Source: Sipunculus nudus
Taxonomy: Eukaryota > Annelida > Sipuncula > Golfingiida > Sipunculidae
Assembly: GCA_026874595.1 (NCBI GenBank)
Contig: CM049316.1
Span: 50,162,695-50,226,694, forward strand
Direction of reading: 5' to 3'
Length of the DNA stretch: 64,000 nt
This document shows, one piece after another, positions 9,562 through 19,812 of the stretch. The translations under genes and the position numbers were made by a program. Position 1 is the first letter of the stretch. Every line of letters begins with the position of its first letter. The notes under the pieces were generated by a model. The model worked only from the letters and a program-made list of their open reading frames with translations. It ran no database searches and was not told the DNA's origin.

Positions 9562-10566
9562 ACGGTTTTCAAAACGGAGTGCTTATTGACACACGGTCCG
9601 AAAGTCTCGGTTACCTCGATTTGGAAGTCTCGGTTACCGTGTATTGCAGTCTCGGGTACTGAGAATTGGGAGTCTCGGTTACCGTGTGTCACCAGTGGTC
9701 AGTCAAGCGTACCGCAAGTAAGCTCGCGCAGCGTTGCCCCAATTAATCACTTCGATCACTGGTGTCCTAGATCAAAGGGCCAGGTAACTTCAAAGGCTAC
9801 CAGGGAAATTGGGCGTCGTGAAATATGTTTTTTTTTTTTAATCATTGCGAAGACGTTTCTTTTGCCTTATTGTAACAGCTAGGGGTTTTCCAGGGTAATT
9901 GTGTATTTAAATTTTTTTTTCAATGGCCTATTTTCCATCTTTAACGCAAAATATAAACTAAGTAATATTCTGAAATATATAGGAGATGTATAATTTTACC
10001 CAAATAATTAGCATTTTATGAAAGGTGGTGTTGTTTGAGAGTCATTGTGTATCCTAAGTCGAATTTATCGGCTCAAACTTTGATCTACCACCATAACGTT
10101 ATGCATGACGTTGATATTGATAAAGTCGCTAAGAAAACGTTGCATTGCATTGTACAAGCTATATTTGAATAATTTGAGCACATTTGGTCATTACATATCA
10201 AATATGGTAGTTATTCTTATATAGGTATTCATTTCTTATTATTATAGAATAATAAAAATTTGAAAATAATGCGTCAAAGATAATAAATGAAACAAGCCTT
10301 TAAAAATTCTCTAGTTGCATATTTACCTCATCCAGACCCCTGGCATGGCAGGGCGTGCAGACGATTAGGAAACATTGTTCAGAGGTCGAGAAGGATGATA
10401 CTGAAGAAGACTGTTTTTGAAATATTTAATTTTATATGGAACTTGATTGAATATTTATGTACGGGATATTTTCTATATTATAAAAATGTGTATGCATGTT
10501 TGTGTCCGTATCTTAACATGTTGATATTGAGTATATTTTATATACCATGATGAATTGTTTGGATTT

Positions 10567-11215
10567 TCTTTCTTTTTTATTACACAAAGGTAGTACATGC
10601 ACATGGAACAATACATACATACAAACATACATTAATATTTCGATAACAATTTACATTAAATCGTGAAGATTATTCATGTAGAGGAGAGCAGGTAGGTAAG
10701 GTTTTCCCATTTTGAATAATGTTGAGTTAATTTACCTCCTTTCTTAGCGATTACATCTTCTGTTGAATAAATCTGCTTAACATAGCTTATACATCTATGA
10801 TAGTTCGGTAACATTTTGAGACATCTGCAATTATAAACATACTTTTTAACAACCAGTGTTAGCATATTTAACCATCTATGTTCGCTTTAACCTAACAGAA
10901 CTTCAGATACTGAAAACTTAACAGAGGAGTTTAATGACGAACTATTCAAAACCTCTTGTATTATTAACCACAAGTTAGCGACAAAAGAACAATTCCAAAA
11001 ATATGTGATAAAGTTTCTCTTTCTAATTTACAAAGGGTACAAGTAGGAGAATCTATTACATTCAGTCTATGAAGAAATGGGTTTAACGTCACCCAACGTT
11101 GTAGTACATACAAATGAAAATTCCTAAGTGGTACGAAAATTGTTGTGTCATAAATCTTGGAGAATCCCATATAAACAGTCTCCTATGATATATCAATTAA
11201 ATCTTGTTTCCATTT
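10567..11215 (-). pseudogene. 3' end of an L1/Tx1-like LINE ORF2
   Basis: On the minus strand, 10964-11170 encodes RWVTLNPFLHRLNVIDSP and then the cysteine-histidine motif CTLCKLERETLSHIF, typical of the C-terminal zf-RVT region of LINE ORF2. After a frame change, 10674-10865 encodes a conserved-looking LINE tail (LTLVVKKYVYNCRCLKMLP … HYSKWENLTYLLSS, stop). An AATAAA and an A-rich end follow at about 10570-10585, matching a LINE 3' end with the reverse-transcription start point there. Only the last few hundred bases survive, as expected of 5'-truncated LINE insertion; the frame change shows it is dead. Confidence 0.75.
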
Positions 11216-11265
11216 CTTAACTACTAAGTCTGGAATGACTAAATGTTTCTCTTGTTTTCCCTTGT

Positions 11266-11730
11266 TTGGATTTTCTTTGCAGGTTTTATTAGTAGTTTAT
11301 TTATAATGGTATGTTTATTATATAGTCCCCTTTGGGCTCATAAATGTCACCTCAAATATAAATACAGTAAATAAATAGTGGTAGATATTGAACATCATAA
11401 ACATCATTAGAATGTACGGGTTGTGCTTTTTTCTAACGGCGTAAAAGTAAATTTTAACACTTTTTCCAACAGTGGACCAAGTATTCTACCAAAGTCTTGC
11501 CGTCGTAATTTATGAATTTAATCAATTGAATTGTTTTATCAAGTATAGGAAACTGCGTAATTGTGTAAGATGTATTATCATACAGAATCGTTACGGGTTC
11601 GTAATATAGGCAGAACATTCAAAACCATTGTGCCTCTCATCTTCGACGTCACCGTTTCTACATATGGGACATGCAGCCTCTTGCTTCAATTTTTAAGGTT
11701 CATGTATTTATTTGGTGGTATCAGCCTATA
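11266..11730 (-). pseudogene. Second LINE 3' end (zf-RVT remnant)
   Basis: The minus strand encodes KQEAACPICRNGDVEDERH followed by FECSAY around 11600-11690, a zf-RVT-like C-x2-C…H…C signature found after the reverse transcriptase domain of LINE ORF2. Stops and frame changes follow. The 3' end has several AATAAA-like words and a CAAAGAAAATCCAAACAA end also seen at the first LINE's end near 10550. The sequence class differs from the neighbour, so it is a separate truncated insertion. Confidence 0.55.
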
Positions 11731-13371
11731 TATGGTGTCTGAAATCTGTTAGTTTCACTTCTCAGCGCAAGTATCCCACACCAAAGCCGAGCAAGTATAC
11801 TGAACTTTCCTGTCGTCGATCGGGCCATATATACTTTTTAACGTATATACTTAATTATGTGCCGTGCACTGAATGCTTATAAAACTGATAAAAAAATCTT
11901 AATTTCGGAACTGATCGGCATTGTTCAAGCTATTTATGTTTATTATCAGAACGTAACTTCTGTTTCAGATCACGTTGGCAATGCGGCGCTATTTCATTAT
12001 ATGTGTGTGTTAATATACATCAATGGATTCGAGTATCTTACTTCTTTGCATCTGAGCACTGCAGTTAACGTTATCCGCGACTTGCAAGGTTATAATCCAA
12101 TATAAATACTTTCTTGGTTAGACTTGTGTAATCCATAGAGATTCCAAAACCATAACATCTCAATCAAATGATATCTACATGTTAAACAACCAATGTCTCT
12201 TTTAGAGCAGCAATTACACATGCAGAACCTGTGAACACTAAAAAAGGTAACAGAGAGCTCTGTTTTGAATTTTATCACATGACGGGGTTTATGCATATCC
12301 CCATAACTCAGACACATAATCTATAGGACTGTTACTACCATCATAGTATATAAGTTTGTAAAGGAGTCCTATAAGTATAGTATCCTTAAAATTCTTAAAC
12401 TTGCTCAATACTCGACCAAGAGCTTAAAATCCAGCAGGCGCTAGGAAATCAGAACTTTTAGGCTAAAAAAAAAAGGATTTTATACCAACATAAGGCTTTT
12501 TATTTTTTTATGCTAAGCCGTTAATACATATATATTAAACAGCGTGATGGATTATATCGCCTTGTACCTCACATAGTACCCCAAACCAATTTGTGAAAAT
12601 ATTATTACTTAATCATACATAAGCTTAATAACTACTATATAAACTTTTTATGGTGTTTTAGATTTTGTAATCAATTTTTAGTCTAAACAGCCGCGAGTGA
12701 AGAGTAGTTTCCTATATTTACCCATCAACAGCTTTTTTTCCTGCATGCTTGCCCACTTACTAGGGCTATGTGTTTCTATTCCTTGAGGCAAACGATTACT
12801 TAATAATGAAATAACTAACAATATGATCAGTACAGGAGCGTCCTTTTCGAACCCCATTCTGATCTTTGGCTATAAGGTTAAGTTTGTTAAAGTAAGACGC
12901 GTTATTCTATAATCGATCAGGCCACGATGATGAGTTGTTGATAAAGATATGACCATTCCATGGTTAGTAGTAACTTAGCCAATTTCATTTTCGGTTTGTT
13001 CCTCTGATTTTGAACATGTCCACTTTACATCGTGAAAATCTGGAAAAGTATACATTTCATAAAGAAGAATGTGACAAAATTCCAAGTAATCACGTCTGTA
13101 TTATAATTAGAGTAATAAAGTATCCACTTCTCCAGGCTAATAGCAATTATTTAATTATTCAGTATCGATGTGCTTATAAAGTTTGTGTATTTAGTCATAA
13201 GAAACTATGATTAACTTTACTAAATTTCAATAAAGCTTATTTGTTCCTATTATCCTTGTTTATTATTTTCTGATTAGAAAAATGATATTGAATAAAACAA
13301 GAGATTTATGTATGTAAATTGTATTTATTTTTAAATTGTTGAACAATTTAAAATTTTGAAATGGATAAATA
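11731..13371. other. AT-rich non-coding stretch
   Basis: Open frames here are short (at most 82 codons), lack recognisable domains and have no splice or start context that I can support. Confidence 0.5.
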
Positions 13372-13431
13372 ATTTTCATCAGGGATGTAATTTTCATCCC
13401 CGAAATTAGTAGTACCCCGCCTGATGAAAAT
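13371..13431. repeat. Inverted repeat with 12-bp arms
   Basis: ATTTTCATCAGG (13372-13383) and CCTGATGAAAAT (13420-13431) are perfect inverted copies separated by 36 bases that contain further TTTCATC words. Confidence 0.7.
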
Positions 13432-13714
13432 AGGTTTTAAACTAATTAATATACCTAGGCGATGAAAGTAATAAACTATTATAAATGTTAAACATATGTG
13501 TCAGAGATCAAAGGACCTGATTAGTCCAGCCACCACTTCTCCTACACGGCCCGGTAATTAAGACCTGCTATAGTAACAACAACTCGCGTTATTGACACAC
13601 GGTTTCGGGTTTCACGACGGGGGTGCAAGTGCCACACGGTGAACGCCCTGCCATCTGGCGGGAGTGTGACAGATTTGACGCATGCGCAGTTAAACCGTGT
13701 TTCAATAAGCTGGA

Positions 13715-13745
13715 CCTTATTGACACACCCCGTGTGTCAATAAGG
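13715..13745. repeat. 31-bp palindrome, 14-bp arms and 3-base loop
   Basis: CCTTATTGACACAC and GTGTGTCAATAAGG flank CCC. The TTATTGACACACGG word also occurs at 9583 and 13589, linking the palindrome to the inverted ends of the surrounding region. Confidence 0.85.
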
Positions 13746-14149
13746 GCGGCCTTTTCAAAAACCGTGACACTACCCCCCCCCCCTCAAGACATCATTTCTT
13801 CCTAGAAATGAGAAATAGTTAAAGAATACTAGATATAATACTGAGAAAATTATACTGAGTTACACATCTTCTCATTAATGACCTACTCTATTACCACTCT
13901 GATTACCTGTCACACTAGCTGTAGTAGCTGACATGGCTGTTATATAGTGAAGTCTGTAGATAACATATACTGGCCATCAATTACCGTTAAAGATTACCAG
14001 CTGACTGAAACATTAGATTACCATATATAAATATGTTATAACTTGTACTGTGCCCCACGGAAAAAAAATAAAATTATCTATTAGCAGTGCTAAAAATAGG
14101 TATTAAAAACAAATATATTCAACATGAAGCACTGAGTGAAGTGGTGTCC

Positions 14150-16290
14150 ACATGGCCTGCATCTCTCATTCTTCTACGGAGGGTTGGTGTCCTTTAGGTG
14201 GCATCATGATGGGCTCTTATCTCGCTTCGGTCAGTGAAGTGGTCCTTGTTTTTGGCTTCTCTCTGGTCTGGGGTCTTCTTCTGGTTTGGGGTCTTCTTCA
14301 GGAACAGTTGAAACGCATAATTGTCTCTTCACCTCCCTCCGGTTTTCAGTGGCTTTCATAACGGACTGGAATCAATCGGCACATCTATGGATGTCAGCCT
14401 TTCATAAGACAGTGGGTCCTATCAGTTGTTTATCTACTCATCTTAATTGCCCAGTAGATGATGGAAGAATTATCACATTTATAAACAACTTAGGCTTTCT
14501 TCTTATTTCTTCGGTCACAATGTACACCTCAGAGTAATCACCATGATAAATAGACCTGGTCTTCTGTCATCAAATTTGCTGGAAAAAATCTTTTGCTGTA
14601 TAAAATTAATCCCCAGGTTGGTATAAATGCTGTAATACTCGAGTTTAAAGTCCACTAAAGTCTAGTTGTAGCTTGTTCTAGCCAATAACATTCAGAGACA
14701 TTTTCTCAGTTTCTGCAAATTTTCAGCACATATTATCCCCTTGTCTGCTTGGTCAAGAAAATTCCAAATCCACAGGAAGTAAACTTCTCATCCTATCAGA
14801 AGAAAAGCTGTTGCTATCACTTGTAGCAGGCTGCACTGTACTCTTAAGTGATGGTAACTGAAGGTCCCATTCTTTCTGGTCTGCCTGGACATATCACCTG
14901 ATTATCTTGGCCAGTATTTTATTAAAGTCCACAAGTCTGTTGGGGCAGGATATGATCTCTAATAATTAACATAATTGCTGAACCAGCTCACTTCAAATTT
15001 CTGCTTTGATCAGTCTGAATACTTACATCATTTAGTTTGCAGTGATCATGTAGGTTCTCAGCAGTCTGATCTTGTATGTAGTAGGCTTCAACACATCAAG
15101 AAAAATAGTGACCCATGACCAGTATAAAATTGTTAACATGGTTACTCGCAGCCAATGAATCATGCACATTAAATTTGATTTACATAATCCATGGGATGAC
15201 CTGCCTGGCCTTCTGCCCAAGGTGCCTTAATCTTTTATCTTAGAGCAGTTGGTTGTACACATTTTAAGTATTGAAGGTCACATATTTAATATGCCATACA
15301 TCATCAATGGGTCGCAGTTAGTCCCATTCAACCAATCACTTCAGGACTAGCTGGCAATTTCATTCTGACTTGGCCATTGACTGCTGGCTGTCCCGTCAGG
15401 TACCGTCATTTAGTCTGGATCCAGAAATTATTTAATTCCTTCCACCCAATATTTAACAACTGATGCCATTCCAGCTGCAAATGTTGCCCGAACCAGGGTC
15501 TTCAGCGAGTCCCTTGACCTGCTACTCCATTTTTGCACTGTATATGATGAATGGATGTCATCTCTATATTTCGAAGTATTACAGGCCTTGGTAGTCCGTA
15601 GGCACGCTTGACTGTTACCTCATTAAGTTTTCCGAAATTGCAGCATCATTGCACAGCGATGTCACGTTTTGATATGATGACGGCAGACTAGTCCATGCAG
15701 AAGAAGAAGGTACAATGACACAGGCCTGTATCTAGCTGTTGCTATAAATATGTCTGTTTTTCTTTCTCTAGTGCCAGTGATGTACACCTGAGAGGTTGTC
15801 TGGTAGGTGCTATCCCATTTATGTCAATTCTGAGTTTGAGTACAGTACATGTTATTATATCTTACTGAGTTATCTTCAATATAGCATAGCTAAAATTTGG
15901 CGAGGGTCTATAAATGTTTTGATGTTTCTAAGTTGTCTAAGCTTCAGCTGAACAAATCTTTAAGATGGTCTGGAACAACTGTAGACTGGACACTGGTTAC
16001 ATGATTATCCTTCACATGTCTCTCATTTACACATCATGGGCTAATGGCTTGTACTGTGTATCGAGATAAGGGTCCATACTTATATATTTGGCTGAACAAC
16101 CTCAATAATAGTTTGCATCTCTCATGGCTTATAACCTAAGGTGACCAATTGTCTCAGCTACCACAGATGAGAGGTTAATCACATGCACAGGGATCACCTC
16201 ACTGCTTGTAGCAAACAAAACTCTGGCAATATTGATGCTTGATTGTTGGTAAGAGGGGGTCCTGGAAACCAATTGACTATCTGTCAACAG
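14150..16290 (-). pseudogene. Decayed Ty3/gypsy pol (PR-RT linker, RT start, integrase, C-tail)
   Basis: Minus-strand translations in shifting frames give, in order, a protease-to-RT linker (about 16230-15900: ARVLFATSSEVIPVHVINLS, then PDHLKDLFS), an early RT block (about 15640: KLNEVTVKRAYGLPRP), and after lost sequence an integrase core (about 15150-15000: FILVMGHYFS, stop, CVEAYYIQDQTAENL … IQTDQSRN). The integrase C-terminal part follows (14900-14700: ADQKEWDLQLPSLKSTV … LPVDLEF), then a PRxK…RLKP-like end near 14500 (EEIRRKPKLFINV). Stops and frameshifts are frequent. Most of RT and RNase H is missing. It is an old relic, unlike the young element at 4.7-8.5 kb. Confidence 0.75.
14618..15248 (-). 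repeat. Integrase-bearing direct repeat, copy A (631 bp)
   Basis: It matches 16456-17089 in the same orientation with scattered substitutions and a few indels. The repeat starts at TTGGTATAAATGCTGTAATA and ends at CTTAGAGCAG. It encodes the decayed integrase core and downstream segment described for the pol relic. Confidence 0.9.
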
Positions 16291-16455
16291 GCCTGTCCCC
16301 GTGTTAAATGTGATGTTGAATGTATGTAGTATATCTCATTCTAATAAAAACATCTCAGAATCAGATCATTCAAAGCGAAGTGAACTAATAGTGATAAGGA
16401 TAACATCTGTTCCACTAGTTGGCATGATTATTTTCTTTTGCAATTATTATATTAT

Positions 16456-17089
16456 TTGGTATAAATGCTGTAATACTCGAGTTTAAAGTCCACTAAAGTC
16501 TAGTTGTAGCTTGTTCTAGCCAATAACTTTCAGAGATATTTTCTCAGTTTCTGCACATTTTCAGCACATATTATCCCCTTGTCTGCTTGGTCAAGAAAAT
16601 CCCAAATCCACAGGAAGTAAACTTCTCATCCTATCAGAAGAAAAGCTGTTGCTATCACTTGTAGCAGGCTGCACTGTACTCTTAAGTGATGGTAACGGAT
16701 GGTCCCATTCTTTCTGGTCTGCCTGGACATATAACCTGATCATCTTGGCCAGTATTTGATTAAAGTCCACAAGTCTGTTGGGGCAGGATGATATGATCTC
16801 TAATTATTAACATAATTGCTGAACCAGCTCACTTCAAATTTCTGCTTTGATCAGTCTGAATACTTACATCAGTTAGTTTGCAGTGATCATGTAGGTTCTC
16901 AGCAGTCTGATCTTGTATGAAGTAGGCTTCAACACATCAAGAAAAATAGTGACCCATGACCAGTATAAAATTGTTACCATGGTTACTCGCAGCCAATGAA
17001 TCATGCACATTAAATTTAATTTACATAATCCATGGGATGACCTGCCTGGCCTTCTGCCCAAGGTGCCTTAATCTTTTATCTTAGAGCAG
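16456..17089 (-). pseudogene. Integrase-bearing direct repeat, copy B (634 bp)
   Basis: Second copy of the 14618-15248 segment, upstream of the pol relic in its reading direction. It encodes the same damaged integrase core (…ILYWSWVTIFLD… in one frame, FILVMGHYFS in the proper one). The shared boundaries argue for segmental duplication; an LTR role is unlikely because the repeat is coding-derived. Confidence 0.8.
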
Positions 17090-17194
17090 GATACTTCACC
17101 TCACATAATTCATGATGTACATGCATGGTTCTCCAGTTAGCTCTCTGTCTGTTTTCCTATTGTTTTCTCCATACCCAAATGCCCAGATAAGTAT

Positions 17195-19510
17195 GATTCA
17201 TTGGTTACCCTAACCCTTCGTGCATGAAAAACTCCAGTGACAGTTTGTCACTAGAAATGAATGCTATATCCGGGTGTTGGTCACTAGTAGTGTATGTCAC
17301 TATTAGTATATGCTAGTTCCAAGATAGGGGTTGCCGTAACCCTTCTGGCATGAAATATTATAGGAAGTGTTTGTAACTATTAATATACCTTATATGCAGG
17401 GTATGGGTTACCCTAACCCTTAGGGCATGAAATACTGCAGTAAGTGTTTGTCACTCTTACAATAAGCTGTATCCGGTATACGGGTTACGCTAACCCTTTG
17501 GACATGAAATACTGTCCAAGTGGGTGTCAGTATGAATGTATACTATATCCGGGGTAAGGGTAACCCTAACCCTTCAGCATGAAATACTCCAGTAGGCTTT
17601 TTTCACTCTTAGAATAAGCTGTATCCAGGATACGGGTTACCCTTACCCTTTGGCCATGAAATATTCTCCAAGTATTTGTCAGTAAGAATGTATGCTATAT
17701 CTGTTATACGGGTTACCCTAACCCTTCGGGGATGAAATACTCCCGTAAATGTTTGTCACTGTCAATGTATGGTATACCCGGGATACGGGTTATCCTAACC
17801 CTTCGGGCATGAAATCCTCCAGTAGCAGTTTCTCACTGGCAATGTATGCTATATCATGGATACGGGTCCCTGTAACCGTACAGGCATGAAATACCCCAGT
17901 GACTCTTTGTCACTATCAATATATGTTACATCAGGGGTACCGATGACCCTATCCCTTTGAGCATGAAATACTCCATTAAGTGTTAATCACTACCAATACA
18001 TGCTATATCCGGGATACAGGTTACCCTAACCATACAGGCATGAAATACTCCAGTGACTCTGTGTCACTCTCAATATATGGTATATCTGGGGTACAGGTGA
18101 CCCTAACCCTTTGGGCATGAAAAACTCGAGTCAGTATGTGTCACTGTTTGTATATGGTATATATGTGGGGTACGGGTGACCCTAACCCTTCTGGCATGAA
18201 AAACGTCAGTAAGTGTTTTTCACGATTAATACATGCTATATCTACCCTAACTCTTCAGGCATGTAATAATCCAGTATCAGTTTGTCACTAGAAATGAAAG
18301 CTGTATCCGGTTGTTGCTCACTAGTAGTGTGTGTCACTGTTGATATATGTTAGTTCCATTATAGGGGTTACTCTAACCCTTCAGGCATAAAATCTTATAG
18401 TAAGTGTTTGTAACTATTAATATATCTTATATCCGGGATACGGGTTACCCTAACCCTTCAGGCATGAAATACTCTCCAAATGTTTGTTTATAATAATGTA
18501 TGCTTTATGCGGGATAAGGGTTACCCTAACCCTTCGGGCATGGAATACCCCAGTGAGTGTTGTTATGTTGGTATGTGCTGTATCTCGGATATGGGTTGGC
18601 CTAACCCTCAGGGTATGAAATACTCTCCAAGTATCTGTCAGTATTTATGTATGTGATATCCGGAATATGGGTCACCCTAACCCTTGGAGCATGAAATACT
18701 GCAGGAATTGTTTGTCACTACTAATATGTGGTATATCCGGGGTACGGGTTACCCTAACCCTCCGGGCATGAAATCCTCCAGTAGCAGTTCCTAACAGGCA
18801 ATGTCTGCTATATCTTGGATAGGGTTACTGTAACAGTACAGGCATGAAATACCCCAGTGACTCTTTGTCACTATCAATATTTGTGACATCAGGGGTACAG
18901 ATGACCCTATCCATTTGGGCATGAAATACTCCAGTGAGTGTAAATCACTAATAATACATGCTATATCTGGATTACGGGTTACCCTAACCATACAGGCATG
19001 AAATACTCCAGTGACTCTGTGTCACTCTCAATATATGGTATATCTGGGGTACGGGTGACCCTAACCCTTCTGGCAAGAAAAACTGCAGTAAGTGTTTTTC
19101 ACGATTAATACATGCTATATCTACCCTAACCCTTCAGGCATGTAATAATCCAGTACCAGTTTGTCACTAGAAATGAATGCTGTATCCAGTTGTTGCTCAC
19201 TAGTAGTGTGTGTCACTATTGGTATATGTAAGTTCCAAGATAGGGGTTACCCTAACCCTTCAGGCATGAAAGGTTATAGTAAATGTTTGTAACTATTAAT
19301 ATATCTTATATGAGGGATATGGGTTACCCTAACTTTTTAGGCATGAAATACTCTCCAAATGTTTGTCGATAATAATGTATGCTATATGCGGGATATGGGT
19401 TACCCTAACCCTTCGGGCATGAAATACCCCAGTAAGTGTTGTCACTGTTGGTATGTGCTGTATCTGGGATATGGGTTGGCCTAACCCTTTGGGTATGAAA
19501 TACTCTCCAA
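17195..19510. repeat. ~77-bp satellite array with CCCTAACCCTT core
   Basis: About 28 tandem units share a core of the form ATACGGGTTACCCTAACCC then TTCGGGCATGAAATACTCC, with a more variable TGTTTGTCACT…TATATCC half. Adjacent cores at about 17859, 17937, 18013, 18090 and 18168 are 76-78 bp apart. A longer variant unit with CACTAGTAGTGT recurs near 17270, 18310 and 19190, giving a higher-order repeat of about 0.9-1.0 kb. The core contains CCCTAACCC, resembling telomere repeats, but only one such word per unit. Confidence 0.9.
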
Positions 19511-19812
19511 GTATTTGTCATTTTATAATTTTACATATTACATATTACATATTATAATTTTACATTTGATAAATGACGGTCATTTGATTCCCTCACTGCT
19601 CTTTTCGACAAATATAATAAGAGACCAGGAGAATGACTGTTTCTCTTTTTCCTTGTTTTTGGGTTGGTGCCTTTTTGATTAAATCAAACACGTCAAAGAG
19701 TAATTTTTTTTACTGCACATAGAAAAATGCCTTACCGTAACAATCATTGTGAAACGCAACTTAATTAGTCCGGTAATTCAAACAATTAGTTAATTATTAA
19801 GGGTGCATTTTT

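Larger units (their letters stand above)
9562..13766. mobile_element. Putative 4.2 kb DNA element bounded by inverted repeats
   Basis: The left end (ACGGTTTTCAAAACGGAG then TGCTTATTGACACACGG, 9562-9597) is matched in inverted orientation at 13731-13766 (rc: ACGGTTTTTGAAAAGG then CCCTTATTGACACACG). The similarity runs over about 36 bp with a few mismatches. The interior has no transposase; it is AT-rich with two LINE fragments, so if this is one element it is non-autonomous and has been invaded. Alternatively, two separate short repeats happen to face each other. Short GTCTCGGTTACC repeats lie just inside the left end (9600-9690). Confidence 0.4.

Noticed and set aside
14618-17089. LTR retrotransposon with 630-bp LTRs
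   Set aside because: The direct repeats encode integrase sequence and lack TG...CA ends, PBS and polypurine tract, so they are duplicated coding segments.
17195-19510. Interstitial telomere
   Set aside because: CCCTAACCC occurs once per ~77-bp unit and never as a run of CCCTAA repeats, so it is a satellite motif and not a telomere tract.
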